Numbered from the stretch's first letter, positions 50,012 through 58,398 are shown. The stretch: DNA of 64,000 bases from Domibacillus iocasae (GCF_001750285.1 NZ_MAMP01000001.1:124001-188000); one strand, 5' to 3'. Program-made: numbers and translations. The notes: generated by a model from the sequence alone, not told the origin.

Positions 50012-50684
50012 CTTTATACCCGACTCCCCGAACGCTTTGCACGATATCCGGGCGGCCAAACACATCGAGCTTTTTGCGCAGTAGCTTCACCGTCGCATCA
50101 ATCGTTTTCGCTGTCACGTCCGCATCATATCCCCAAATACGGTCAAGCATAACATCACGTGTGAGCACCCGGCCTTTATTCTGCACAAGCAAATCCAGCA
50201 GCTGAAATTCACGCGGACTCAGTTGGATCGATTCGCCACCCTTTTGAATCATCTGGCCGTTTCGGTTTAATTCAACGCCTTGAATTGACACGGTCTCTTC
50301 AACAATCGGCGCGTAATTGCGGCGGGCAAGCGCCCGGAGCCTGGCAAGAAGTTCATCAATTTCAAACGGCTTCACTAAATAATCATCCGCGCCGGCATCA
50401 AGCCCGACAACACGGTCTTCCACCGCGTCCTTTGCTGTCAGCATTAAAATCGCACCGCCATATCCTTCTTTCCGAAGGTCGCGGCATACATCGACACCAT
50501 TCCCATTCGGCATCATCCAATCTAAGACGAGCACATCGTAATGAGCAGACGATGCATAATCGTACGCATCCTCTCCTGTCTTCACCCATTCAACCTGATA
50601 GCCGCCTTTTCTCTTTAACATAAAGCTGACCAATTCCCCCAGCTGTAAATCATCTTCTGCAAGCAGTACATTCATCCGGTCCAC
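50001..50684 (-). CDS. OmpR-family response regulator of the HtrA-linked system
   Basis: 227 residues. Receiver domain (LLAEDDLQLG near 6, phospho-Asp in VLVLDWMMP about 55, Thr in LMLTAKD, Lys in YLVKPF) and C-terminal OmpR winged helix (SPREFQLLDLLVQNKGRVLTRDVMLDRIWGYDADVTAKTIDATVKLLRKKL, about 150-200). Expected to bind tandem direct repeats with 11-bp period, exactly what is seen at its own promoter, at htrA and at the secreted-protein gene. ATG 50684, or ATG 50675 three codons later. Confidence 0.92.
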   Translation of the reverse strand: MDRMNVLLAEDDLQLGELVSFMLKRKGGYQVEWVKTGEDAYDYASSAHYDVLVLDWMMPNGNGVDVCRDLRKEGYGGAILMLTAKDAVEDRVVGLDAGADDYLVKPFEIDELLARLRALARRNYAPIVEETVSIQGVELNRNGQMIQKGGESIQLSPREFQLLDLLVQNKGRVLTRDVMLDRIWGYDADVTAKTIDATVKLLRKKLDVFGRPDIVQSVRGVGYKVED

Positions 50685-50701
50685 ACCCTTTCTCTTCTTC
50701 T

Positions 50702-50735
50702 GTTATATCATGTTTTGATGAAAAAAGAGTGAAAA
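50702..50735 (-). promoter_or_regulatory. Regulon promoter 1: tandem repeat and -10 of the response-regulator operon
   Basis: Minus strand: TTTTCAC (50729-50735), 4 nt, TTTTCAT (50718-50724), 10 nt, TATAAC (50702-50707). Autoregulation is inferred. It partly overlaps the terminator of the MEDS kinase gene. Confidence 0.75.
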
Positions 50736-50760
50736 AAAAGACGTCTAAGCAGACGACTTT
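50732..50760 (-). terminator. Terminator of the MEDS kinase gene
   Basis: Stem GTCGTCT / AGACGTC (one mismatch) and eight T on the minus strand, overlapping the kinase stop at 50759. Confidence 0.7.
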
Positions 50761-52444
50761 AACAAGGTGCGACCGGCAGCTGAATGGTAAATACCGTCCC
50801 TTCATTTACTTCAGACTTCACTTCGATTGTTCCCCCATATTGCTCAACGATGTTAAAACAAACCATCAGGCCGAGACCGGTTCCATCTTCTTTTGTCGAA
50901 TAAAATGGCTCCCCGATTTTTTTCAAAACATGCTCAGGCATGCCTTTTCCTTCGTCTTCTATTTTCACATGAACCTTATCTTCATAAAGTCGGACTGATG
51001 CTCGAATAACACCGCCGTTTTCCATCGCTTCCGTTGCATTCTTAATCAAATTAATAAATACCTGCTTCATTTGACCCGCGTTACAGCTGATGAAACAGGC
51101 CGGCTCAATATCTTGAAATTGAATATCGATTTTTCGCATCACCGCCTGAGACTGCATCAATACACAAACATCACGTACCATTTTTCCCGCATCGTGCACA
51201 CCGACTTCAATCGATATCGGCTTGCCGAGCACGAGCAATTCACTCGCAATCGTTTCAATCCGGTCAATTTCTTCTTCAATGATCGTATAATATGAGTCAT
51301 GCATAACATCTTCTCGAGCCAGCTTCATAAAGCCCTTAATAGAGGTGAGCGGATTGCGTACTTCATGCGCAATGGAAGCGGCCAATTGTCCGGCAAGACT
51401 TAATTTTTCCGTTTTGATCGTCAGCTGCTGATGAACTTTTCGCTCCTGAATGGACCGGATAATCAATACAACTGTAAAGTCCTTCCTCATATTTTGTGAA
51501 AAAGGGAATGCAGAAACTTCGATATCAATAATTTTTCCGCTGAACGTTTTCATTTTCATTTCCACGGGGGGCAGCTTTTCATTCTTCCTTAGCCTTTTCA
51601 CCCCATTTTCCATAAGTTCATGGTATTCTGGACAAAAAATACTCCATGCCGTCATAGTCGAAAAATCATGTGTTTTGCATTCCAACACTTGCACAGCCGT
51701 TTGATTTCCATATAATACCTGATCATTTGTCAAAACAAGAACAGCATCAGGCATTTCTTCTATTAAATATTTATAGTGGCTGACTTTTTCACGCAAGTGT
51801 TCTTCCATAAATAACGATGGAGTTTTTTGCTTACTTTTATAATACATAGATTCGGTCAGTTCATCGTCTGTCATGACGCATGAATGGCCTTTCATTAAAC
51901 CGATTGATAAGCTGGCCGAAATTTCATCTGAATTGTAGGCACATACAGTAAATGTATGCAGCGGCTTCAAAACTTCATCGGCTTTTTGTTCATAGAGTGG
52001 CAGACCCTCCTCACAACAGGAATCCTTATGGAGAAACGCTCGGCTCCATACTCGAATCGCAAGACCACTTTCTACATAGTGCTGAATCGAGCCCTTCAGT
52101 ACTTTTAACACTTTTTCGACCTCAAAGGATTGCTCAGCTCCATAGAACGAAAAGTGATCCGCAAACACAATGGACTTTATCTGTTCCTCAGAAAACCCTT
52201 TTATCCGCAGATATTTTTTTATTTTTAGAAACATATCCGAAGATTCCAATAATATCACCTGGTGCTGGAGCTCTAGACCCGCCATGACGAAAGAAAGCAT
52301 ATTATCCCAATATTTTTCCTTTTTTGAATACAAATATAAAATGTGTGTTCCATTCTTTAATTCTATGTTTTTCGTTAATGCAACTTTTGGATGTACAAGG
52401 TCATTTGTTGGTCCCACAAGCGATCCCTCATTCCGAACATTCAT
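50759..52444 (-). CDS. MEDS-domain / PAS histidine kinase (sporulation kinase-like)
   Basis: 561 residues, soluble. N-terminal MEDS sensor domain (about 25-205; HILYLYSKKEKYWDNMLSFVMAGLELQHQVILL), PAS domain (about 222-340, LIEEMPDAVLVLTNDQVLYGN), HisKA with His in ASIAHEVRNPLTSIKGFMKLA (about 361) and HATPase_c (LIKNATEAM, DEGKGMPEH, GTGLGLMVCFNIVEQYGG). The kinase core is of the KinA/KinE sporulation type. No response regulator is in its unit, which fits an orphan phosphorelay kinase. A target of Sda is plausible. ATG 52444. Confidence 0.9.
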   Translation of the reverse strand: MNVRNEGSLVGPTNDLVHPKVALTKNIELKNGTHILYLYSKKEKYWDNMLSFVMAGLELQHQVILLESSDMFLKIKKYLRIKGFSEEQIKSIVFADHFSFYGAEQSFEVEKVLKVLKGSIQHYVESGLAIRVWSRAFLHKDSCCEEGLPLYEQKADEVLKPLHTFTVCAYNSDEISASLSIGLMKGHSCVMTDDELTESMYYKSKQKTPSLFMEEHLREKVSHYKYLIEEMPDAVLVLTNDQVLYGNQTAVQVLECKTHDFSTMTAWSIFCPEYHELMENGVKRLRKNEKLPPVEMKMKTFSGKIIDIEVSAFPFSQNMRKDFTVVLIIRSIQERKVHQQLTIKTEKLSLAGQLAASIAHEVRNPLTSIKGFMKLAREDVMHDSYYTIIEEEIDRIETIASELLVLGKPISIEVGVHDAGKMVRDVCVLMQSQAVMRKIDIQFQDIEPACFISCNAGQMKQVFINLIKNATEAMENGGVIRASVRLYEDKVHVKIEDEGKGMPEHVLKKIGEPFYSTKEDGTGLGLMVCFNIVEQYGGTIEVKSEVNEGTVFTIQLPVAPC

Positions 52445-52491
52445 TTTTCATTCCATTGTACCACATACAGTTTTTCCCGTATATATAGTGC

Positions 52492-52520
52492 TTTACACCT
52501 GAAAACTATACAGATTTAAT
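52492..52520 (+). promoter_or_regulatory. Sigma-A promoter of the 52560 gene
   Basis: TTTACA (52492-52497), 17-nt spacer, TTTAAT (52515-52520). Confidence 0.65.
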
Positions 52521-52559
52521 CTATTCTATTAAAATAATAAAAGAAAAGGACGTGATCGA

Positions 52560-52802
52560 TTGAAAGCTTCTAAGTTCCGGCTGACGTACCGGATCATTCT
52601 TATTCTATTTGCACTCGTTTATGGTATTTCCGCTTATCCGAATGGCTGGAGCCGATTTGCGCTGCTTATTGCCATTATTGCAGCCTTTATGACTTTTGAA
52701 GATGTATTCATGAAAAAAGCGGGTAAAACCGAGCGTATTATTTTTGTCATTGTATTCGCGCTTGCGTTTTTTATGATGTTCTATTTTGTCTTTTTAGCAT
52801 GA
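52560..52802 (+). CDS. Small membrane protein, 80 aa
   Basis: Three hydrophobic segments (about 10-24 LILFALVYGISAY, 31-47 RFALLIAIIAAFMTFED, 58-79 RIIFVIVFALAFFMMFYFVFLA) with a short Lys-rich loop. TTG 52560 has AAAGGACGTG upstream. Promoter and terminator frame it as a single gene. Family not recognised. Confidence 0.65.
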   Translation: MKASKFRLTYRIILILFALVYGISAYPNGWSRFALLIAIIAAFMTFEDVFMKKAGKTERIIFVIVFALAFFMMFYFVFLA

Positions 52803-52830
52803 AAAAACCGCCTGGTAAAGGCGGTTTTGT
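52803..52830 (+). terminator. Terminator of the 80-residue membrane protein gene
   Basis: 9-bp stem AAAACCGCC / GGCGGTTTT with T-tail. Confidence 0.85.
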
Positions 52831-52831
52831 T

Positions 52832-52948
52832 TTATCGTTCGTCTTGTTTTAAATAGTGGTTCAGCTGCTTGAACAGCAAATGAAGTCCGCCGCTGGCGAT
52901 CGCAATAACGACAATAAACGTCACAAACATGAAAAGAAAAAATTCCAT
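52832..52948 (-). CDS. Small membrane protein, 38 aa
   Basis: MEFFLFMFVTFIVVIAIASGG...: one membrane helix (about 3-22) then a hydrophilic tail LHLLFKQLNHYLKQDER. GAGAGGGG lies 12 bases before ATG 52948. Reads into the shared terminator at 52803. Family not recognised. Confidence 0.55.
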   Translation of the reverse strand: MEFFLFMFVTFIVVIAIASGGLHLLFKQLNHYLKQDER

Positions 52949-53047
52949 TTTCGCTGTGCGCCCCTCTCACGTAATTCTGATAAGGGTAGTATACGTGCCA
53001 GTGGTTACATGCGTATGACAATGGGATTAAATTACATTACGATTGTA

Positions 53048-53131
53048 TTAAAGAGTGAAATATAACGCCGTACCGATCACCGAAAAGAAAATAACAAGCA
53101 CCACTATGCCGGCAATAATAAATTTATTTAT
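53048..53131 (-). CDS. Small hydrophobic peptide, 27 aa, non-ATG start
   Basis: The frame gives NKFIIAGIVVLVIFFSVIGTALYFTL, a single membrane helix, in the right place to be coupled to the 25-residue gene upstream. The only nearby start is ATA at 53131, overlapping the upstream stop, with GGGAG in the upstream coding end. Unusual start, so the call is tentative. Confidence 0.3.
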   Translation of the reverse strand: MNKFIIAGIVVLVIFFSVIGTALYFTL

Positions 53132-53205
53132 GACCGCTTCTCCCGGCTCATCAAAAATACAGCCGCGAGCATAATCACTGCTGCAAGTCCAATATAGGAA
53201 AACAT
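53128..53205 (-). CDS. Small membrane peptide, 25 aa
   Basis: MFSYIGLAAVIMLAAVFLMSREKRS: one membrane helix and a basic end, start ATG 53205 with GAAAGAAGG. Such peptides are common but hard to prove. Confidence 0.4.
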   Translation of the reverse strand: MFSYIGLAAVIMLAAVFLMSREKRS

Positions 53206-53264
53206 AAAAAGCCTTCTTTCGTTTTTTCTCCATTTTACGCTGTTTGGTCCTTCTTTTCCATACG

Positions 53265-53296
53265 AAAAAAGCTGCCTCTTTCGATCAAAGGCAGCT
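53265..53296 (-). terminator. Terminator of niaP
   Basis: 7-bp stem GCTGCCT / AGGCAGC and T-run on the minus strand, about 165 bases past the niaP stop. Confidence 0.75.
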
Positions 53297-53321
53297 TCAG
53301 TGTGCAGACAAAGTCAAAAAG

Positions 53322-53447
53322 CAGGCTGATTGACAACATTTGTCTTTCCAAGAACGCCGCCGGTTGGGACGCAGAGTGACCTTTTTGGGGTCATGAGCAT
53401 TCACATCCGGCAAGTGACGCCGAAAGCGGGCGTTTGTCAACAGCCTG
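53322..53447. repeat. Imperfect inverted repeat pair, possible small mobile element
   Basis: CAGGCTGATTGACAAC (53322-53337) and, inverted, GTTTGTCAACAGCCTG (53432-53447) match apart from one gap and one change near the loop side. They flank about 94 bases with no open frame between niaP and its terminator. Resembles the ends of a MITE-like insertion, or a long-range hairpin. Confidence 0.4.
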
Positions 53448-53457
53448 AGCTTTTCTT

Positions 53458-54657
53458 TTATTCAAGTTCTATCTGCTTCGTTTCCTGTCCAAGCAGTGCC
53501 AGCACAACAACGCCAATGACAATACTTACGCAGAACAAGCCGAAAATAAAGCCGATCGACTGCCCGGAGGCGATAAGCGAGCCGACGAGCAGCGGCCCTA
53601 AAATCCCGCCAATCCGGCCGACGGATGCCGCCATGCCGGATCCTGTTCCACGAATGACTGCCGGATACTGCTCCGGCGTATACGCGTACAGCGCCCCCCA
53701 CGCACCAAGGTTGAAGAATGAGAGAAACATCCCCGATCCAATCAGCATTGGAATGGATTCCGCGTTCCCGAATACAAGTGCGGATGCGGCTGTTCCAAGC
53801 AAATACGTGACAAGTACAAACTTCCGTCCGGCTCTTTCAATGAGCCAGGCCGCTGTAAAATAACCTGGCAGCTGGGCAAGCGTCATAATGAGCACGTATT
53901 CAAAGCTTTGAATGAGGTTGAACCCTTTCATCACCATCACACTCGGGAGCCAAAGAAACATACCGTAATAGGAAAAGACAACCGTAAACCAGACTGTCCA
54001 AAGCACAAGAGTGGAACGTGCATATTTTTTTGACCAAACGTCGCGCATATTTTGGCCAATGGTCCTTTTTTCCGCTTTTTTCGGTGAAAACGCCGGCGAA
54101 TCTGGCAGCTTCAGCCGTAAATATAGCGCGTAAAATGCCGGTAATGCACCGATGATCAGTGCTGCCTGCCAGCCATACGATGGAATGACAAAATACGAAA
54201 TAAGTGCAGCGAGCAGCCAGCCGAACGCCCAAAAACTTTCAAGCAGCACAACAACCCGTCCGCGGTCCTTCGCCGGCACACTTTCCGACACAAGCGTTGA
54301 CGCAACCGGCAATTCCCCGCCTAACCCCATTCCGACGAAAAAACGTAAAATTAAAAAAGCAGTAAGTGTCGTCGTAAAGGCGGACAAGCCGCTTGCCAGT
54401 GAGAACAAAAGCAACGTAATAATAAAAATGTTTTTCCGTCCAACCCGGTCCGCGAAAATGCCGAACACAAGAGCTCCGACAGCCATGCCAATTGAATTGA
54501 CACTGCCGATCCAGCCCATCTGCTCCGGTGTCAGCGCCCATTCCGCTGCAAGCGCCGCGATAATAAACGACAGCATGCCGACGTCCATTGCGTCAAACAT
54601 CCAACCAAGACCCGCAACACCGAGCAGTTTTTTCTGTGAAAGTGTTTTCTCTGACAT
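53458..54657 (-). CDS. niaP: Niacin/nicotinamide transporter NiaP (MFS)
   Basis: 399 residues, 12 membrane helices. The opening LLGVAGLGWMFDAMDVGMLSFIIAALAAEW, the GFADRVGRK-type loop (FGIFADRVGRKNIF, about 62-75) and the loop-6 region closely match B. subtilis NiaP (YceI). Imports niacin for NAD synthesis. The dyad CTGTCTTTACAG at 54670-54681, just before the ribosome site AGGAG, may be a NiaR operator. Monocistronic. Confidence 0.88.
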   Translation of the reverse strand: MSEKTLSQKKLLGVAGLGWMFDAMDVGMLSFIIAALAAEWALTPEQMGWIGSVNSIGMAVGALVFGIFADRVGRKNIFIITLLLFSLASGLSAFTTTLTAFLILRFFVGMGLGGELPVASTLVSESVPAKDRGRVVVLLESFWAFGWLLAALISYFVIPSYGWQAALIIGALPAFYALYLRLKLPDSPAFSPKKAEKRTIGQNMRDVWSKKYARSTLVLWTVWFTVVFSYYGMFLWLPSVMVMKGFNLIQSFEYVLIMTLAQLPGYFTAAWLIERAGRKFVLVTYLLGTAASALVFGNAESIPMLIGSGMFLSFFNLGAWGALYAYTPEQYPAVIRGTGSGMAASVGRIGGILGPLLVGSLIASGQSIGFIFGLFCVSIVIGVVVLALLGQETKQIELE

Positions 54658-54669
54658 TGATGTATTCTC

Positions 54670-54681
54670 CTGTCTTTACAG
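54670..54681. promoter_or_regulatory. Dyad CTGTCTTTACAG upstream of niaP
   Basis: CTGT-4-ACAG palindrome lying between promoter region and ribosome site of niaP; a candidate site for the niacin-responsive repressor NiaR. Inference from position. Confidence 0.35.
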
Positions 54682-54813
54682 ATGTTTTTACTTCCCAACT
54701 ATAGACAATCTTTGTCGAAAAAACAATCGTTTTTGCTTCATTGCAGAGTCATTTTTAAAATCCGGTCAGACTCCATTACCTGCTTCTCTAACGTCCATGA
54801 TTAACGGTACGAT

Positions 54814-55467
54814 TCATTTTGTAAGCCTTCCTTCTTTAATTAAGTCCTTTTTAATATCGTTGAAGCGGTCAAATTTAACGTACGGCACCCTTTTTTCATC
54901 TAAGATGTCCGGCAGTGCTTCCTTTGCATACGTCCGGTCCGCAAACACGGCTGGGTGTGAATCAGGCTCGCTGTCGCCCGCAAAATAAACAACGTCATAT
55001 TCTTCTTTCAGCCGCTTAATCACAGTTGCTTTATCAATGCCGTACCGTTCTGAATAGCTCCAATGCGCTGGATCAATATCAAGGTGAATATTTTGATCAC
55101 GATATACTCCTTTATTGGATAATACCGTCACGTTTTTTAAACCGCGGTTTTCTACAATCGGCTTAATGTAATAGTCCGTTCCGGCGCTTAAAATATAAAA
55201 GTCGCCGCCTGCTTCCTGTACGGCACAGACAAAATCCGGCACATCCTCATCAATCGGAATTGATAAAATGTCTTTGGTAATCTGCTCTTCGTTTTGGTGA
55301 ATGGACGCAAACACTTTTGCAAGAAAATCAATGTCTTTCCATTCGCCGCTTTTCCACTTCGGATACAGATCACGTCCTTCTGGAAAATATGTATCAATAA
55401 CGAGCCAGTAAAAATCCCGTTTTGAAATCGTCCCATCAAAATCAGAAACAAATGCCCATTTTGTCAT
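54814..55467 (-). CDS. HAD-family phosphatase, MtnX type
   Basis: 217 residues. Motif I DFDGTISKRDFYWLVIDTYFPEG (about 9-31) has the nucleophile Asp and acid Asp. Motif II is Ser in FYILSAGTDYYI (about 95), motif III Lys about 150 and motif IV YFAGDSEPDSHP (about 165). It is like MtnX (2-hydroxy-3-keto-5-methylthiopentenyl-1-phosphate phosphatase) of methionine salvage, but no mtn genes are nearby and substrate should be left open. ATG 55467 with AGGGGGAAAAGG. Confidence 0.83.
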   Translation of the reverse strand: MTKWAFVSDFDGTISKRDFYWLVIDTYFPEGRDLYPKWKSGEWKDIDFLAKVFASIHQNEEQITKDILSIPIDEDVPDFVCAVQEAGGDFYILSAGTDYYIKPIVENRGLKNVTVLSNKGVYRDQNIHLDIDPAHWSYSERYGIDKATVIKRLKEEYDVVYFAGDSEPDSHPAVFADRTYAKEALPDILDEKRVPYVKFDRFNDIKKDLIKEGRLTK

Positions 55468-55633
55468 GCCTTTTCCCCCTGATCATCTATTAATACCGTC
55501 ATTATATATCAGGCATCCAGCAAAAACGAGCATGTTCATTTTTGTAAAACCTTTCACAAATACATTTTTAATAACTGTGATCGGAATAAAATAAGAAAAA
55601 GCAAAGCTTGTTGAATCCAGCTTTGCTTTTCTA

Positions 55634-56851
55634 TTAAAAATGTACTATTTCGCCAGTTACAGCATGAACTGCTGCATTGGAATCGAGTTTTCCACTTAAC
55701 CGATACGTATTTCCATCATATGCGTAAACAGGCTTTACACTTAAGAATGGCTTTATTTTTTTAAATGCTTCTTTTTTAGACAGCACCGGTTTCGGAGCTT
55801 GTTCATAATCGGCAAATTGTTCGAGCATTGGGCTTCTGTCATGATAGTTCATAATCTCGTACGTGTCTTTGTCGATCAGCAGCTGCCATATACGCGGCAC
55901 AACCGAAACATCTTTTATGTTAGTTAGTCTTGCTTCAATCACGCCGTTGGTCCGCTTTATGTTCGATAAAGACCATTCACCGCTTTCTTTCGGCACATAC
56001 GTCTGTAAGAATTCTGTGCTTGCTTCACGGATTTTCGCATAGCCCTTTTTTGTAATCGGCTTTGTATCCGGGTGGGGTGGAAATTCAAACAACCGATCCG
56101 GCTCGATGTCGGCCGGGGCCATTTGAATAAGCTTTCGTTTTACTTTTTTATTTTTTGCTGTTTTCCATGTCAGGATTTCCTGCCGCTCCTCCACGGCACT
56201 GCCGGTTTGATTGTCAACTAACACGTCATCGATCATAAAAAACGGCAGCCACTTTTCTTCTTCCTTAGACGGGTATTCCACAAACACGAGCCGTTTTTCC
56301 GCAAGTAGTTCAATGGAATCTATCGTCAATTGAAAGCCGGATTCTTCTGCTCGACCTGGCGCCGGACCCTGCTTAGAAAAAAACGTCAGCTTTTTTTGCT
56401 CATCGAGTGAAACATGGATAAACCCTTCTGGCGACACAGGAATTCCTTTATACGCTGTTTGAAACGAGAAATTGTGGCCAAGCGGCTTTGCATCAATAAA
56501 TTGATCGCCGTACGTCCAGCCCGTTTCCTGCTCAACAAAGCGGATCACTTCTTCTTTTTCACCCTTTAAAAAACATAGCCCATGCCGCGGTGCTTCCCCG
56601 CCAACAAAAATGGCGCTGTTCAACCGTCCTGTTTTGGCATCCAGCTCAATGACAGCGGTGCCTTTTGGATTTGACTCATCTTCTTCACGCTCATGAACGC
56701 CGGGCGGCAGCCACTCGGTTGTAAACCGGTAGTCTGTTTCGTTCCAGTCATTTTTTTCGTATGCTGTCATCGTTTCAAAACATGTGTACCCGGAGAGGCC
56801 GAATTTCACTTCTATCATGTCTGTCCATTGCTTCAACTGATCATTTGTCAC
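55634..56851 (-). CDS. Conserved hypothetical protein (YcdB/YcdC-like)
   Basis: 405 residues, soluble, no signal peptide. It contains two similar strand-rich segments (FTTEWLPPGVHEREEDESNPKGTAVIELDAKTGRLNSAIF, about 43-82; YDGNTYRLSGKLDSNAAVHAVTGEIVHF at the end) that recall PepSY/YcdB-YcdC repeats. Its GTG start overlaps the stop of the nitroreductase gene by 4 nt, so it is translated with it. Function unknown; related proteins exist in Bacillaceae. Confidence 0.65.
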   Translation of the reverse strand: MTNDQLKQWTDMIEVKFGLSGYTCFETMTAYEKNDWNETDYRFTTEWLPPGVHEREEDESNPKGTAVIELDAKTGRLNSAIFVGGEAPRHGLCFLKGEKEEVIRFVEQETGWTYGDQFIDAKPLGHNFSFQTAYKGIPVSPEGFIHVSLDEQKKLTFFSKQGPAPGRAEESGFQLTIDSIELLAEKRLVFVEYPSKEEEKWLPFFMIDDVLVDNQTGSAVEERQEILTWKTAKNKKVKRKLIQMAPADIEPDRLFEFPPHPDTKPITKKGYAKIREASTEFLQTYVPKESGEWSLSNIKRTNGVIEARLTNIKDVSVVPRIWQLLIDKDTYEIMNYHDRSPMLEQFADYEQAPKPVLSKKEAFKKIKPFLSVKPVYAYDGNTYRLSGKLDSNAAVHAVTGEIVHF

Positions 56852-57579
56852 TTTTTCAAAAATCCTTTTCCTTTCACAAAGTCAAGCATATATGAACGGC
56901 GCGGTTCTGATAAATAATCAGCCATGCCTTCTGTCCAGCTGGCTGATTTATTATTCGTCGACCGGCTCGCATAATAATCTCGGATTACATTGTCGTATTC
57001 ATCCAGGAGCGTTTCGTATTTCGTTTCTTCATATTCATTCGTGTGCAAAATTGCCTGAACCGGCAGGCGCGGCTTAACTTCATTCGTCTGTGCCGGCACG
57101 CCGAAAGTCAAACCGAACAGTGGAATTACATGCTCAGGAAGATTCAGCAATTTGCTGATCGGGCCCGGGTTGTTGCGGACGCCGCCAATATAACAAATGC
57201 CGTATCCTTTTGATTCAGCCGCGACGACGAAGTTTTGGGCGAGAAGTGCTGTGTCAATCACAGCGACCATAAAGTTTTCTGTAGTGCCGGCTTCGACTGT
57301 TTTACCATGCTTTTTCGCTGCATAGTCAAGCCGCTTTAAGTCAGCGCAAAACACGAGCGCCCGCGCAGCTCCTTTGATCTGTACCGGGTTTTTCGACAGT
57401 TCAGCCAGCTGATCACGTTTGTCCGTATCAGTGACATCAATAATGGAATATGCCTGGACAAAGTGAGACGAAGCCGCACTTTGCGCCGCTTCGATCAGCT
57501 CGTGAAGCTGTTTGTCTGTTACTGGTTCATCCGTATATTTTCTAACAGATGCGTGTGATTTTAACAAGTCGATCATCAT
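56848..57579 (-). CDS. Oxygen-insensitive NAD(P)H nitroreductase (NfrA family)
   Basis: 243 residues, FMN-dependent. LLKSHASVRKYTDEPVTDKQLHELIEAAQSAASSHFVQAYSII (about 4-46) holds the phosphate-binding Arg-Lys; GYGICYIGGVRNNP (about 130-143) and PLFGLTFGVPA (about 155) are typical. Reduces nitroaromatics, flavins or quinones using NAD(P)H. First gene of a pair with the hypothetical 56851 gene, and directly follows the small multidrug export family gene. Confidence 0.88.
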   Translation of the reverse strand: MMIDLLKSHASVRKYTDEPVTDKQLHELIEAAQSAASSHFVQAYSIIDVTDTDKRDQLAELSKNPVQIKGAARALVFCADLKRLDYAAKKHGKTVEAGTTENFMVAVIDTALLAQNFVVAAESKGYGICYIGGVRNNPGPISKLLNLPEHVIPLFGLTFGVPAQTNEVKPRLPVQAILHTNEYEETKYETLLDEYDNVIRDYYASRSTNNKSASWTEGMADYLSEPRRSYMLDFVKGKGFLKK

Positions 57580-57582
57580 TCA

Positions 57583-58041
57583 TCATCCTTCCGTTTGGTG
57601 TAGAAAAAAGTCAAAACCGAGCATCGTCGCAATGCCGATTATCACTGTCCATAGGCCGATGCTGATCGCCAGCCAAAGCGTTGTCCACTTTTTACCTGCC
57701 CCGAATGACAGCCCGATAAACGCCGCAATATGTGTCCCGATAAATAAAGGGCCCAGCATCGCAAGTCCCGGCAGGCCGTATTTGTTCATAATCCGCCTGG
57801 CCCGTTCCATTTGTTTTGTTTGTCGTCCATTTTTCAGGTTAAACCGCTTCTTCATCCACTCTTCCACTCTGGAAAAGCCAAAAATCAGCATAAGTACCGT
57901 CAGCATATTACCGGTAAATGCGAGCACCATGACCCAAAAGGGTGACAGCCCGCGTACAATCCCGACCGGAATAACGAGGGCAATTTCCATCCACGGGATC
58001 GCCGCTGCGATAAACACAAGAGCGTACTCTACAAGTTGCAT
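57583..58041 (-). CDS. Small multi-drug export family membrane protein
   Basis: 152 residues, four to five membrane helices, of PF06695: AIPWMEIALVIPVGIVRGLSPFWVMVLAFTGNMLTVLMLIFGF (about 13-55) and GLPGLAMLGPLFIGTHIAAFIGLSFG (about 87-112). The family name comes from one weak report and the real function is not known. ATG 58041 with GGAGG. It is 3 bases upstream of the nitroreductase gene in the same direction. Confidence 0.85.
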   Translation of the reverse strand: MQLVEYALVFIAAAIPWMEIALVIPVGIVRGLSPFWVMVLAFTGNMLTVLMLIFGFSRVEEWMKKRFNLKNGRQTKQMERARRIMNKYGLPGLAMLGPLFIGTHIAAFIGLSFGAGKKWTTLWLAISIGLWTVIIGIATMLGFDFFLHQTEG

Positions 58042-58398
58042 CCGGTTTCCTCCATTACAGTAGTATCTTTACTTTAACGAAGGCTGGACATTCGCGCAAC
58101 CGTGAGATTTTATTAAACATCTTCTATCCATATATACACCAGCCGAATTATGTGCCTTATTTCACAGTACCTCTACTAATTCTGACGATGAGGCAGCCTT
58201 TGCCTATGAGATAAAATCCAGCCGACAACCTTATCACTTTCTTATTTAAGGCACTTGCTTACCGCCTATACACTCTCTCTTTTAACATAAATTTCTATTT
58301 TTATTGGATCGAATTTCAGCGAAACATAATTTAATCTCGAACTTTGCACTCATTGCAGTATAATAAGAATGAATATTCAGAAAAGGGGAGTGCGAGAA
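58042..58398. other. Divergent intergenic region
   Basis: 357 bases holding the promoters of the export-family gene (minus) and the amidase (plus; TATAAT at about 58361-58366 without a clear -35). Minus-strand fragments are open for only short stretches; no gene is supported. Confidence 0.35.

Noticed and set aside
48626-50684. Naming the two-component pair cssRS
   Set aside because: The context and TTTTCAC repeats are reminiscent, but the regulator's receiver and DNA-binding sequences do not resemble what I know of CssR, so the symbol was withheld.
54152-54988. 278-codon plus frame antisense to niaP and the HAD gene
   Set aside because: Crosses two well-supported genes; no start signal.
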